Of a DNA stretch of 64,000 bases, positions 18,747 to 29,600 are shown one piece after another (positions within the stretch are counted from its first letter, which is position 1; every line of letters starts with the position of its first letter). The stretch is taken from contig NZ_HG916852.1 in assembly GCF_000577275.2 (NCBI RefSeq), positions 1,243,001 to 1,307,000 of the forward strand, given 5' to 3'. The notes beneath the pieces were generated by a model, which saw nothing but the letters and a program-made list of their open reading frames with translations, ran no database searches and was not told where the DNA came from. The translations under genes were made by a program, and so were the position numbers. This stretch comes from Rhizobium favelukesii (lineage in GTDB: Bacteria; Pseudomonadota; Alphaproteobacteria; Rhizobiales; Rhizobiaceae).

Positions 18747-21395
18747 TCACCCTTTGAGAGTGCGTTCGACGATGTCGCGGACGTCGGTCGAAAGCTCGGC
18801 GGCCCGTTCGATTTCCAACAGGGACAAGCGGGCGTGGTCCTGCCGAACCGGCTCCAGGGAGCGCCAGGAGCGCATTGACGTCAGGATGCGGGCCGCCAAC
18901 TGAGGGTTGCGCCGGTCGATGTCGAGGATCTCGCGGGCGAGGAAGCGGTAGCCTTCTCCATCGGCGCGGCCGAAGCCCGTCGGATTGGCGAAAGCAAAGG
19001 AGCCGACAAGCGAACGAACGCGATTGGGGTTGGTCCTCTTGAACAGAGGGTTCTCCATCAGCTTCAGCACCCGATCGAGCGTGCCGGCGCCGGGTATGGT
19101 TGCCTGCACCGAGAACCACTTGTCGACGACCAGTGCGTTTTCAGCGAAGCGATCCCGGAAGATCGACAACGCTTCGGCAGCTTCCGCACTGTCCGGAAAG
19201 CGGTGCACAAGGATCGTCAGCGCATGCAGCAGGTCGGTCATGTTGTTGGCAGCATCGAAGGCAGCCTTGGTGCGGGCCGGCGAATGCTCCGCGTAGGAGA
19301 GGTAGGTCAGTGCAGCGTTGCGCAAGGCGCGGCGACCCGCACTTGTTGCGTCCGGGCTGAAGGCGCCCGGCGTTGTCATCGAACCATAGAGTGCAACGAA
19401 TGTGTCCCGTCCCGCGTCGGCGAGGTGCTTGATCACCGCCTGGCGTCCGGCATGGATTGCGTCTGGATCGTTGTTGCCACCGAGTTCGCGGGCGATGTCG
19501 GCTTCGCTTGGCAGGGCCAGCGCCTGGGCGCGGAAGGCGGGCTCGAGGCCCTCGTCAGCCGCGGCAATAACTAGGGTGTCGACGAATGTCGGCTCAGAAG
19601 CGACAGTCTTTCCTTCGCGGGCATCGCGCGCCGCCTTCAGAAGGTTCGGAAGTGCAAGGTCCGTCAGCGCCTGCCAGCGCGCGAAATGGTCTGTCTCGCA
19701 GCGGGCAAGCTGGGCGAGGTCGGCGGGCGACTGGTCGAAATGGAGATTGATCGGTGCCGAGAAGCTGCGATTGATCGAAACAACTGGCCGCGTTGGAACG
19801 CCGTGGAATACGGCCGTTTGCGTGCGCTCGGTCAGATGCAGCACGCTGCCCGTATACTCCGCACCTTCGACGGAGGCCGGAGCCACGGCGGCACCATCGT
19901 CTGCAAAGAGCTGCAGGCTCAGCGGGATGTGCATCGGCTTCTTGTCGGACTGGCCGGGCGTTGCGGGGATCATCTGCTCCAGCGAAAGGCTGAACGTCTT
20001 CGCTGCGGGATCGTATGAGCCGGAGGCCGTAACCAGCGGCGTGCCCGCCTGATGATACCAGAGTGAGAACTGTGTAAGGTCGCGTCCGCTGGCGTCCTCG
20101 AAGGATTTGACGAAGTCCTCGATCGTCACAGCCTGGCCATCATGACGATCGAAGTAGATGTCCATTCCCTTCTTGAAAGTCTCCTTGCCGAGCAGCGTTG
20201 CGATCATTCGCGTAACTTCGCTGCCCTTCTCATAGACAGTCGTTGTATAGAAGTTATTGATTTCGCGGTATTTTATCGGTCGAACGGGATGAGCGAGCGG
20301 ACCTGCATCCTCCGGGAACTGCTCGGATTTCAGGTGACGAACCTCGGCGATGCGTTTGACCGGGCGAGAGCGCTGATCGGCCGAGAACTCGTGATCGCGA
20401 TAGACGGTCAATCCTTCCTTCAGGCACAGCTGGAACCAATCGCGGCAGGTGATGCGGTTGCCAGTCCAGTTGTGGAAGTATTCGTGGGCAATGATTGCTT
20501 CGATGTTGGCGTAGTCGCTGTCGGTGGCCGTTTCCGGATCGGCAAGGACGTACTTGTCGTTGAAGACATTGAGCCCCTTGTTCTCCATGGCGCCCATGTT
20601 GAAATCGGAGACTGCGACGATCATGAAAATGTCGAGATCATATTCGCGTCCGAAGACGTCTTCGTCCCACTTCATCGAGCGTTTCAGCGCGTCCATCGCA
20701 TAGGCGGCACGCGGCTCTTTGCCGTGCTCGACATAGATCTTCAGGGCGACCTCGCGACCGGACATCGTCGTGAACGTGTCTTCGATGATGCCGAGATCGC
20801 CGGCGACGAGCGCGAAGAGATAGCTCGGCTTGGGATGCGGATCGAACCAGGCGGCAAAGTGTTTGCCTTCGCCATAGCCGGCGCCGCCGAGGAAATTGCC
20901 GTTCGACAGCAGCAGCGGATTGGCGGCCTTGTCGGCAATGATATTGACCGTGTAAGGGGCCAGGACGTCGGGGCGGTCGGGGAAATAGGTGATGCGGCGG
21001 AAGCCCTCTGCCTCGCACTGCGTGCAGTAGATGCCGCCGGTGCGGTAGAGGCCCATCAGTTTCGTATTGGCTTCGGGGTTGATGATCGTTGTGATCGTCA
21101 GTTCGAACGGATCGGATGCCGGTAGATCGCGCACTGTCAGGCTTTCCGGCGTCACGGTGTATTGGCCCGCCGGCGTTTCCATCTGGTCGAACAGCAGGCC
21201 GGAAAGCGCAAGTTCATCGCCATCGAGCACCAGCGAGGCCTTGGGATCGACGCCTTCGCGGCGATGGAAGATCAGTCGTGCTTCGACCTTGGTTTCAGTC
21301 GGATCGAGTTCGAAGGTAAGGTCCACGCGTTCCAGAACGAATTCGGTGGGCTGGTAGTCTGCCAGATTGATGACCTGGCCGGTATCTGTACGCAT
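18747..21395 (-). CDS. pepN: PepN, aminopeptidase N
   Basis: 882 aa from the ATG at 21393-21395, with AGGGAA six bases upstream; the frame extends 21 codons further without support. This M1 metallopeptidase shows the exopeptidase motif GAMEN and the zinc site HEYFH (residues 304-308), with the downstream glutamate in LKEGLTVYRD. The C-terminal half is the helical DUF3458 region of the PepN group. It removes N-terminal residues from peptides in the cytoplasm. It is divergent from the DMT exporter across 450 bases. Confidence 0.94.
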   Translation of the reverse strand: MRTDTGQVINLADYQPTEFVLERVDLTFELDPTETKVEARLIFHRREGVDPKASLVLDGDELALSGLLFDQMETPAGQYTVTPESLTVRDLPASDPFELTITTIINPEANTKLMGLYRTGGIYCTQCEAEGFRRITYFPDRPDVLAPYTVNIIADKAANPLLLSNGNFLGGAGYGEGKHFAAWFDPHPKPSYLFALVAGDLGIIEDTFTTMSGREVALKIYVEHGKEPRAAYAMDALKRSMKWDEDVFGREYDLDIFMIVAVSDFNMGAMENKGLNVFNDKYVLADPETATDSDYANIEAIIAHEYFHNWTGNRITCRDWFQLCLKEGLTVYRDHEFSADQRSRPVKRIAEVRHLKSEQFPEDAGPLAHPVRPIKYREINNFYTTTVYEKGSEVTRMIATLLGKETFKKGMDIYFDRHDGQAVTIEDFVKSFEDASGRDLTQFSLWYHQAGTPLVTASGSYDPAAKTFSLSLEQMIPATPGQSDKKPMHIPLSLQLFADDGAAVAPASVEGAEYTGSVLHLTERTQTAVFHGVPTRPVVSINRSFSAPINLHFDQSPADLAQLARCETDHFARWQALTDLALPNLLKAARDAREGKTVASEPTFVDTLVIAAADEGLEPAFRAQALALPSEADIARELGGNNDPDAIHAGRQAVIKHLADAGRDTFVALYGSMTTPGAFSPDATSAGRRALRNAALTYLSYAEHSPARTKAAFDAANNMTDLLHALTILVHRFPDSAEAAEALSIFRDRFAENALVVDKWFSVQATIPGAGTLDRVLKLMENPLFKRTNPNRVRSLVGSFAFANPTGFGRADGEGYRFLAREILDIDRRNPQLAARILTSMRSWRSLEPVRQDHARLSLLEIERAAELSTDVRDIVERTLKG

Positions 21396-21845
21396 GATGT
21401 TCCCTGAAGACCTTGAGCGGATGACTGCTTCGTCTGCGGAGTGGGCACTCCGCCACAAATTTTGAGGGCATGATTACATTAAAGTCTGAACTAAAGTTAA
21501 AGCGAAATCGCGGCAGCGGAAGATTTGGAGACACTGGAAGCGGCTATATGTGGGCGGATCTGGGAATGGGATTTGAGGCTGATGGCTGCTTTGATCCTCC
21601 TCGTCTTGAGTTCGCTGAACGACGATTCTGCGTCGTATTTACAGCGCTCAGATCTCGGGATTTGTACCAAACCCCTCGGTCGCCACGCCTATCGAGCGTG
21701 GCGTGGCGACCATCTGGTCTGCTCGGTGGCTCTGTAAACTTTCCGATTTTCTATCTGTTCATTCGTCACAACGACTGTCACAGTCACGCTGCGTCGAGTC
21801 TGGCGCGTTCTCCTGTCTCAAAACACCAATACAAGAGTGCAAGAC
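21396..21845. other. 450-base intergenic region with a 12-bp perfect hairpin
   Basis: This lies between divergent pepN and the DMT exporter. It holds AT-rich sequence near 21470-21505 suited to a pepN promoter. At 21678-21711 there is a perfect 12-bp inverted repeat (GGTCGCCACGCC with GGCGTGGCGACC, 10-base loop). Short frames across it are not convincing genes. Confidence 0.5.
21678..21711. repeat. 12-bp perfect inverted repeat
   Basis: Arms GGTCGCCACGCC and GGCGTGGCGACC enclose TATCGAGCGT. The inner sequence allows a second, shorter pairing (CACGC with GCGTG), so two mutually exclusive folds exist. No T-tract follows on either strand, so a simple terminator is unlikely. It could be a repeat family member, a binding site or part of a small RNA. 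Confidence 0.5.
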
Positions 21846-22775
21846 ATGCGGTCGGCTACGGTAAACCCGATGAGGGGCATTGCGTTCAAGGTCGGCTCGG
21901 TTGTTGTCTTCCTTGCAATGCAGACCTTCATCAAGCTTGCCGGCAGCGACATCCAGCCGGGGCAGGTGACCTTCTGTCGTTCCTTCTTTGCGCTGTTTCC
22001 GATCATGGCCTACCTGGCCTATCGCGGGCAGCTGCGATCGGCATTTTATACGGCCAATCCGATCGGACACCTGAAGCGGGGGACGCTCGGCATCATATCG
22101 ATGGGACTAGGCTTCTACGGGCTGCTGCACCTGCCGCTGCCGGAGGCGATTGCGCTCGGCTACGCGATGCCGCTCGTCGCGGTGATTTTTGCGGCACTGT
22201 TCCTCGGTGAAACCGTACGAATCTACCGCTGGAGTGCGGTCCTTTTCGGAATGGTGGGCGTGGCGATCATATCCTGGCCGAAGCTCACCCTTTTTCGCGA
22301 GGGCGGCATCCATTCCGAGCAAGCGATCGGTGCGATCACGGTGCTGCTGGCTTCCGTGCTCGGCGGCATGGCGATGATTCAGGTGCGGCGACTGGTGGAG
22401 GAAGAGAAGACGGCCACAATCGTTCTCTATTTTTCGATCATTGCCACAGTGTTCTCGCTCGTGACGGTTCCGGTCGGTTGGCAGGTGCTTGATCTGAAAC
22501 CGCAATTGCTTCTCGTTGCAGCCGGCTTCTGCGGCGGCGTGGCGCAGATCCTGTTGACGGAGAGCTATCGGCACGCAGATGTCTCGACGGTTGCTCCGTT
22601 TGAGTACACATCGATCGTCATCGGAAGCGTCATCGCCTATTTTGTATTTGGCGATGTCCCAGGCGGCAGCACGCTGATGGGGACTGCAATTGTCGTGGCA
22701 GCCGGGATATTCATCATCTACCGCGAGCACCAACTTGATCTGGAGCGGCGCGCCGCCCGGCAAGCCGGATCGTGA
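21846..22775 (+). CDS. EamA/DMT-family transporter
   Basis: 309 aa from the ATG at 21846 (a GTG at 21837 and an ATG at 21870 are alternatives). Ten hydrophobic helices form two EamA repeats. Typical features are GLGFYGLLHLPLPEAIALGY in the first repeat and LTESYRHADVSTVAPFEY in the second. It is probably an inner-membrane exporter of metabolites; the substrate is unknown. It stands alone. Confidence 0.82.
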   Translation: MRSATVNPMRGIAFKVGSVVVFLAMQTFIKLAGSDIQPGQVTFCRSFFALFPIMAYLAYRGQLRSAFYTANPIGHLKRGTLGIISMGLGFYGLLHLPLPEAIALGYAMPLVAVIFAALFLGETVRIYRWSAVLFGMVGVAIISWPKLTLFREGGIHSEQAIGAITVLLASVLGGMAMIQVRRLVEEEKTATIVLYFSIIATVFSLVTVPVGWQVLDLKPQLLLVAAGFCGGVAQILLTESYRHADVSTVAPFEYTSIVIGSVIAYFVFGDVPGGSTLMGTAIVVAAGIFIIYREHQLDLERRAARQAGS

Positions 22776-22988
22776 AAACCGCGCCTCAATCTTATCTTTG
22801 TGATCGTGTCGCTGAAGTTCTCTCGTTATGCGGGAGGATTTCGAACGAAATAGTGACGTGTCCGAACGTTTGCTGCGTCTTATGAGCTTGACGAAGCTTC
22901 ATTTATTCGCGAATGCGCATGTTATGGGTTGATCGGACGGCGTGGTGCCTGGGGTGCCGACGCCGGGCATGTGCGCGTCGGGAGAAAA

Positions 22989-23840
22989 ATGCCTTTTAGT
23001 GCCGAAGACTTGGTTGCGAACCCGCAGTTCATCCTAGCCATTCGTTTCCACGCGAGGCGCATGCGCGGCATGTTCGATGCTGGCCCGCGACTGGCACGAT
23101 TGCTTGCATCCCAGCAACGCTGGCTGCTGACGCAGACCGCCTTTGCCCTTGCGATGGAGCGCGATCCTGCTGATCCGGCCTCAGGCTTCACTGCCGTGCG
23201 GCTGACGGACGAGATCACGTCCCGCAAGGTGGCCAGCCGCAACACGGTGCTGAGCTTCATCGACGAACTCTTCACCTGCCGCTTCATCGCCTACGAGCCG
23301 GGGGCGGAGCGGCGGCGCCCCCGCCAGTTCGAGCCGGCAGAGATCAGTCATCAGGCGATGTTTGGCTGGCTGGTCTCGAACCTGGGAGCCCTTGATCTGC
23401 TGGATGGCGGAAGCCGGGTTGCCCATGTTGAGGCCCACCCTGAATTGATCCGCATCATGCAGCCGAGGATCGCGCGCAATTGCCTTCAGGATCCGCAGTG
23501 GCGGGAGCCCTCAGAGCATGTGGCGCTTTTCCTGTGGAACGATGCTGGCGGGCTGATCGTCGATCATCTTGTCTCCCGGATCGATCTGGAAGGAAATGAC
23601 CCCGACCGCGTCGTGGGCGGTCATCTCGACAGTCGCGCCCTGGCGGCGGATTTCATGATATCGCGCACGCACTTGCAGCGGCTTTTCGCCAAGGCGGCGC
23701 AGCAAGGATCTCTTGGCTGGAATGCGACCGACAGGAAACCTGTACTCTGGATCTCGCGCTCGTTCGTCGAGCAGTACAGTCTGTGGCAAGCGATCAAGTT
23801 CGCCTATGTTGATGAGGCGTTCCACTGGGGGACGAGATAG
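22989..23840 (+). CDS. hypothetical protein, possibly winged-helix DNA-binding
   Basis: 283 aa from the ATG at 22989 with GGAG six to nine bases upstream. The N-terminal 100 residues are helical and basic (IRFHARRMRGMF), and the segment LTDEITSRKVASRNTVLSFI could be a helix-turn-helix. A second similar segment lies near the C-terminus (RALAADFMISRTHLQRLFAKA). No membrane helix or signal peptide. I do not recognise the family. Two HTH-like segments suggest a transcription regulator, but this is weak inference. No partner gene is close. Confidence 0.6.
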   Translation: MPFSAEDLVANPQFILAIRFHARRMRGMFDAGPRLARLLASQQRWLLTQTAFALAMERDPADPASGFTAVRLTDEITSRKVASRNTVLSFIDELFTCRFIAYEPGAERRRPRQFEPAEISHQAMFGWLVSNLGALDLLDGGSRVAHVEAHPELIRIMQPRIARNCLQDPQWREPSEHVALFLWNDAGGLIVDHLVSRIDLEGNDPDRVVGGHLDSRALAADFMISRTHLQRLFAKAAQQGSLGWNATDRKPVLWISRSFVEQYSLWQAIKFAYVDEAFHWGTR

Positions 23841-23941
23841 TGCGGCAAGGCGCGGCCGACTGAGAGGCCAGATCGGCGAGAATCGCGCTTGGTGATACGG
23901 CGCGCAATGGGGCAAGAGGCCAGCAAATGCCAGCCTCGACC

Positions 23942-24133
23942 TCAGTATTGCTGGAAATCCGCAAAGATCGTGGCGGGACGCGCGATGCGCCCGCTGGCGC
24001 CAGTCCCACGAGCAACCATCTGCTCGTTTGTGGCGAAGCCGATGCGGCTGTAGCTTTGCGTTGTGCGACCCTGCTCATTGGCAAGGCGAAGGGTTTCAAA
24101 CCCGCAGTGGATAGAACGAAAACGTGCAGTCAT
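23942..24133 (-). CDS. small hypothetical protein
   Basis: 63 aa (MTARFRSIHCGFETLRL...), with AGGA eight bases and AAGG two bases upstream of the ATG. It is basic, with a Gly/Ala-rich end and a C-terminal FADFQQY. No membrane segment. It has no recognisable family. It sits alone between the gene ending at 23840 and the UDG gene. Support is the ribosome site and a composition unlike a shadow frame; there is no gene on the opposite strand here. Confidence 0.4.
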   Translation of the reverse strand: MTARFRSIHCGFETLRLANEQGRTTQSYSRIGFATNEQMVARGTGASGRIARPATIFADFQQY

Positions 24134-24282
24134 TGCCTTGGTTCCTGTTGATTCCTCCCAAGACACACCACAATATTGCACTGCAACATGAGGTTTTCAA
24201 TGCATTAGAATAAGCGGCAGGTATGCATAAATCGCATGGATATTTTCATAAAACGTTTAGATTTGCCTATTTGGCGGGCATA

Positions 24283-25155
24283 TTAGAGTGCTGCCAGTTT
24301 GGCCTGAAAAGCCAAAAGGTCGTTCCAGGCCAATCGTTTGTTGACCGGTGCCGTCAATAGATCTTGCGGATGCAATGTCGCGATCGCAGGAACGATGCGG
24401 TTTACGACCGCGATCTCCCGCCATTGCCCGCGCAAGCCGTGAATCGTATCGGTCTCGCCGAAAAAGACCCGGGCGGCAAAATTGCCGAGCACGAGAATCG
24501 CCTTCGGCCCGGCAAGCGCGATCTGCCGCTCGATGAAAGGACGGCAGATATCCATCTCGGCGGTCGACGCAATGCGATTGCCAGGTGGTCGCCAGGGAAT
24601 GACCTGCGTCAGCACTATGGCATCGCGCTGTAGGCCGATCGCCGCGAGCATTTTGTCGAGCAGTTGGCCAGGTCGCCCGGCAAAGGGTTGGCCTTCACGA
24701 TCGTCGTCGGCCCCTGGCGCCGAACCGATGACCATGATCCCGCTTGCCGCATCGCCGCTAGCGACGATCGTCGAACGTGCGCTGTGCTTGAGATTGCATC
24801 CATTGAATGCCTCGATCGCCGTTTTCAGCTCCGGCAGCGAACGGGCGCTTTCGGCCGCGAACCGTGCCTGTTGCACTGCCTCGCCATCGGGGATCGAAGG
24901 CTGCGGCCGCAAAGCCGCACGCTCGGAGGCAGGGGCGTTCCTTTGCGTCGCCTGAACTGCCGGGCGGGCCGAGGTTTCCCGAGCTTCGGTGGCCTGCGGC
25001 GACGAGGCCGCGCTCCGCTTAGCCGCCTTCATCGCCTCGAACTCAGCGAAACGATCGACGGCTTCCTCTTCGAGCAGCCATTCCACGCCCGCTTCGGCAT
25101 GGAAATGCAGAAGCGCGGCGAGTTCGCCCGGAGAAAGTTCGTTGACGCAGATCAT
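24283..25155 (-). CDS. uracil-DNA glycosylase, family 4 type
   Basis: 290 aa. The active-site motif GSAPGADDDREGQPFAGRPG (about residues 143-162) and the C-terminal ATLHPQDLL, in place of the usual HPS motif, place it in the family 4/5 group of uracil-DNA glycosylases. A long N-terminal Ala/Arg-rich linker (about 40-100) precedes the domain. Cysteines at GCNLK and ICRPF are two of the expected iron-sulphur ligands; the first CxxC of classic family 4 is not complete. It removes uracil from DNA in base excision repair. Confidence 0.87.
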   Translation of the reverse strand: MICVNELSPGELAALLHFHAEAGVEWLLEEEAVDRFAEFEAMKAAKRSAASSPQATEARETSARPAVQATQRNAPASERAALRPQPSIPDGEAVQQARFAAESARSLPELKTAIEAFNGCNLKHSARSTIVASGDAASGIMVIGSAPGADDDREGQPFAGRPGQLLDKMLAAIGLQRDAIVLTQVIPWRPPGNRIASTAEMDICRPFIERQIALAGPKAILVLGNFAARVFFGETDTIHGLRGQWREIAVVNRIVPAIATLHPQDLLTAPVNKRLAWNDLLAFQAKLAAL

Positions 25156-25214
25156 GGCAGCGACTTTAGCGAAGCCGCGACGTCAAAGAAAGAGCGCGGT
25201 GGCCGCACGACGAC

Positions 25215-26507
25215 CTATTGCACCGTCCATTGCGTGATGTCCTCGCGCTCGCCGATCAGAGCCAAGCCGTGCGCGATGGAAAGGAGCTCGCCGCCTGTCT
25301 CGATGCGGTCCTTGTCGAAGCGTTCGGTAAAGATTCGACGCACAGCCGGGACAAACGACGTGCCTCCCGTGAGGAACACCTTATCGATCATGTCTGATGT
25401 CGTGTTTGTCTTTTCCAGCACCTCATCAAGCGCCGTTTCGATTCGCGCGAGGTCATCTGCAATCCAGGTTTCGAAATCGGCCCGGCGGATTGTCCGGTGG
25501 CCACCGCGACCGAGGGGGGCAAAGTCGAAGGCAGCCTCGTCGGCCGCGGAGAGCGCCATTTTCGTGGCCGATACGGCCTGATAGAGTGGATAACCCTCGT
25601 CGTGATCGACCAGATCGATGAATGTCTCAAGCTTCTCGGGTTCGAGTGCCACACGTACGAGCTTTTTGAGATCCTCGAACTCGCGCGATGTCTTGAAGAT
25701 GGAGAGCTGATTCCAGCGGCCGAAGCTCGAATAGTAGTTCGTCGGGACTTCAAGGATCTTGTCGAAACTCTTGAAATGGCTCCCCTTGCCGATCTGCGGG
25801 GCCACGATGTTGTCGATCATGCGATAGTCGAAGTGGTCGCCGGCAATTCCCACGCCCGAATGACCGATCGGGGTTGCTGTCAGTTTTCCGCCGACCGTTT
25901 CGAAGCGGATGAGCGAATAGTCGGTCGTACCACCACCGAAGTCGGCGACAAGCACAGTGGCGTCCGACTTCAGATTCTGCGCAAAGTAGAATGCCGCCGC
26001 CACGGGTTCGTAGACATAGTGAACCTCGGGAAAGCCGAAGCGAGAAAGCGCCTCGTTGTAGCGCTCTGTCGCCAGAACCGGTTCGGGGTTCGCGCCGGCA
26101 AAATGCACCGGGCGGCCGGTAACGATGCGCTTGACATCAGACGGCCAGTTGTCACCGGCGTAGTTGCGCAGGCGCCGAATGAAGACCTCCATCAGATCCT
26201 CGAAACTGTGACGCTTTGCGTAAATGAGTGTGCCCTGGAACAGAGCGCTTGCCGCAAAGGTCTTGATCGATTGCAGGAACCGACAATCGCCCGGATTGTC
26301 GATGAACTGCCGGATCGCGGCGTGGCCGGCCTCGACCTTCAAGGCGGAGGCGCCGAGTTGCGGATCCTTCATGAAGGACAATGCAGTGCGCATGCTGTCG
26401 GCGCCGCCGGCTGCGCTCGTGAAGGCCATCGAATGCGTCGTCTGCCCGTCCGCCGTCGCCAAAACTGTGTTGGTTGTGCCGAAGTCGAATCCCAGCGCCT
26501 GAGCCAT
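25215..26507 (-). CDS. YegD-type Hsp70-family ATPase without substrate domain
   Basis: 430 aa. It has the actin/Hsp70 ATPase motifs: phosphate-1 GFDFGTTNTVLA near residue 6, phosphate-2 VADFGGGTTDYSL near residue 190, and adenosine motif LTGGTSFVPAVR near residue 390. It ends after the nucleotide-binding domain, with no peptide-binding domain, as in E. coli YegD. It may be a chaperone-like regulator; no J-domain or GrpE partner is adjacent. Confidence 0.85.
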   Translation of the reverse strand: MAQALGFDFGTTNTVLATADGQTTHSMAFTSAAGGADSMRTALSFMKDPQLGASALKVEAGHAAIRQFIDNPGDCRFLQSIKTFAASALFQGTLIYAKRHSFEDLMEVFIRRLRNYAGDNWPSDVKRIVTGRPVHFAGANPEPVLATERYNEALSRFGFPEVHYVYEPVAAAFYFAQNLKSDATVLVADFGGGTTDYSLIRFETVGGKLTATPIGHSGVGIAGDHFDYRMIDNIVAPQIGKGSHFKSFDKILEVPTNYYSSFGRWNQLSIFKTSREFEDLKKLVRVALEPEKLETFIDLVDHDEGYPLYQAVSATKMALSAADEAAFDFAPLGRGGHRTIRRADFETWIADDLARIETALDEVLEKTNTTSDMIDKVFLTGGTSFVPAVRRIFTERFDKDRIETGGELLSIAHGLALIGEREDITQWTVQ

Positions 26508-26635
26508 GCTCGCACCTCATCATGCCGATTGTTTTTTGGGAACGGAGGCAGGCTCCGCAAAGGCGCGCAACGACGCGCCCGATTTCAACGAGGGCGCGTG
26601 ATGCCACAGAGGCCGTCGTTATTCAAGACTTGGAG

Positions 26636-26667
26636 CGAAAAATGCAGCGGGCGCCATTGGCGCCCGT
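26636..26667 (-). terminator. terminator of the RND efflux operon
   Basis: On the minus strand an 8-bp stem CGGGCGCC / GGCGCCCG with a three-base loop is followed by CTGCATTTTTCG. It lies just after the stop of the RND permease gene. Confidence 0.7.
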
Positions 26668-26674
26668 TTGTCTT

Positions 26675-29600
26675 TCATTCGGCTGCCATTGCCTGAGGCA
26701 CTTGCTCGTTGTCCTCGGCTTTCTTCCTGCGTCCAAAGCTGAGGAGCCAATCGCTGAGCCTACCCATCTCGACGAAAATCACCGGGGTGATGAACAGTGT
26801 CAGCGCTTGCGAAACGACAAGACCGCCGACGACGGCAATGCCGAGCGGCTGGCGAAGTTCCGAGCTTGCCCCAGTCCCAAGAGCGATCGGAAGCGCACCG
26901 AGGAGGGCGCAGAAGGTCGTCATCATGATCGGGCGGAAACGTCGGACGCAGGCTTCGTGGATCGCTTCCGATGGCGACATGCCATTGCCGGAGCGCAGGT
27001 TCTCCAGCGCTACGTCGATCATCATGATCGCGTTCTTCTTGACGATGCCGATCAGCATGAGCAGGCCGATGAGGGCGATGATAGAAAGGTCGAAGCCCAT
27101 CACTTTCAGCGCCAGCAACGCGCCCAGTGCTGCGGCCGGCAAGCCGGAGAGAATCGTCAATGGGTGGATGAAGCTCTCGTAGAGCACACCCAGCACGACG
27201 TAGATCGTCAGCACGGCTGCCAGGATCAGGAGCGGGGTGTTGCCCTGAGACTGCTCGAATATCTGCGCAGTGCCGCCGTAGGACGTGAAGACGTCCGCGG
27301 GCATGTCGATGTCTTTCTTGATTTGATCGATTGCCGCTGTGGCGTCACCAAGCGCCTCGCCTGCAGGCAGGTTGAAGGAAACCGTCGTCGAGACAAGCTG
27401 GCCGGTCTGGTTGATGGTCACCGGGCCGGTCGTGCGCTGAACGGTCGCAAAGTTGGACAGGGGAACCAGGGCGCCACTGTTGGACGCGACGCGGATTTCC
27501 TGAAGCCTCTGATCGTCCCATGGCTTGCTGGTGTCGTATTCCACGATCACATCGTAGCTGTCGCCAGTCGACTGGATCTGCGCAGCCGTATATCCCCCAA
27601 AGGCTTCCTGCAGGGTCGTCCGCAGCTGTCCGTCGGTAATGCCGAAGGCCGCGGCCTTCTCCGTATCGACGACGATATTGGCCTGCAACGCGTTGTTTTG
27701 GGCGTCGGAAGTGACGTCGGTGAAGCGCGGGTCGGCCCGCATCGCCTGCTGAATCTTGTTTGCCCAAAGGTTCGTCTGATCGGCGCTCAGCGCCTGGACG
27801 ACGAGTTGGTATTGGCTCGCAGTCTGGCGGCCGCCGAAGCGGAGGCTTTGCTGGGGCGTAATATAGGCCTGCAATCCGGGGATCTTGCTGATGCTCGCCC
27901 GCAACTCCCTCAACGTCTGGTCAAGCGGTGGGCGCTGATCCTTGTCCTTCAATTCGACATACATCGTGCCATTGTTGAGCGGGCTGCGCGCATTGCCGCC
28001 AACGATCGACATGACGTGGTTGACGGCAGGGTTTTGCTTCACGAGTTCCGCCGCCTGGTTCTGCAGCGCCTGCATCGCCGGATAGGAGATATCCTGACGA
28101 GCGCGCGTCGAGATGTTCAGGCGACCGATATCCTCCGTGGGGAAGAAGCTCGCCGGCAGCGTCATGAACAGATAGATGGTCAATCCGACAGACGCCAGGA
28201 ACACCGCAAGAACCGTTGGGCGATGCTTCAAGCACCAGCCGACCGATTTCTCGTACCCCCGGACCGTTCGTTCGAAGCCGGCGTCGAACCAGCGGATAAA
28301 GAACGGCGGGCGCTCGTGGCCGCTGCCGAGACGGGACGCGAGCATGGGGGTTACCGTGAGCGACACGATTGCGGAGGCCACGATTGCAATCGCAACGACC
28401 ATGCCGAACTCGTTGAAGATGCGGCCGACCACGCCACCCATCAACAGGATCGGAATGAACACCGCGATCAGCGACACCGACATCGAAATGATCGTGTAGC
28501 TCACTTCGCCGGCACCCTTGATCGCTGCATCGAGAACCGGCATGCCTTCCTCGACATGCCGGAGAATGTTTTCCAGCATGACGATCGCGTCATCGACGAC
28601 GAGGCCGACCGCAAGTGTCAGGCCAAGCAGCGAGATGTTGTCGATACTGTATCCCAGCGCGTACATCATGCCGAAGGTGGAGATCAGCGACAGCGGCACC
28701 GCGAGCCCGGGAATGATCGTCGCCGTCAGATGGCCGGTAAAGAGGTAGATGACCAAGACGACGAGGCCGATCGTCAGGAACAGCGTGAACTTCACGTCGC
28801 TGATGGCATCGCGGATCGGCTTGGCCGAATCGTTCATGACCTTCGTCGATACCGACGCCGGAATCTCCGCGTGCAGCCCCGGCAGCTTCGCGTTGATCGC
28901 ATCGACCACCTCAACGGTGTTCGCATCGGGCTGACGCTGAATGGCGAGGATGATGCCGCGATTGCCGTCGTACCAACTGCCTGTATAAAGATTCTCGACG
29001 CTATCTTGCACATCAGCAACATCGCCGAGATGGATCGGCGCGCCATTCGGGTTGGCGATCACCAGTGTCCGGAATTCGCCGGCATTGGTACGCTGGGTAT
29101 TGGCATTGATCGTCATGCTCTGCGTGTCGTTCTGCAGAGAGCCGACCGGAACTTGGCTGTTGGCCGCAGCCAGCGCCTGGTTGACCGTGTCGATGCCGAT
29201 GCCGCGGTTGAGAAGCTTGTTGGGGTCGACCTCGACCCGCACCGCGTAGGTCTGCGCGCCGAATACCGAAACCTCCGCGACACCGGGAAGCGTCGAAAGC
29301 GACGGCGAGATGATGTCCTCGGCAATCTCATCGAGCTTGCTGCGGGGCATGGTATCGCTCTGCACGGCAAGCAACATAACGGGTGCGTCGGCAGGATTTG
29401 TTTTTCGGTAGCTCGGCGGCGTCGTCATGTTGTCCGGCAACTGACGCGTCGCATGCGAGATCGCCGCCTGAACGTCGGCGGCTGCGGCGTCGATGTCACG
29501 GTTGAGGTCGAACTGCAGGACGATGCTCGCATTGCCGAGCGAGTTTGTGGCGCTGATCTCGCTGATTCCGGGAATTGTCTGGAACTGCTTGATCAGCGGC

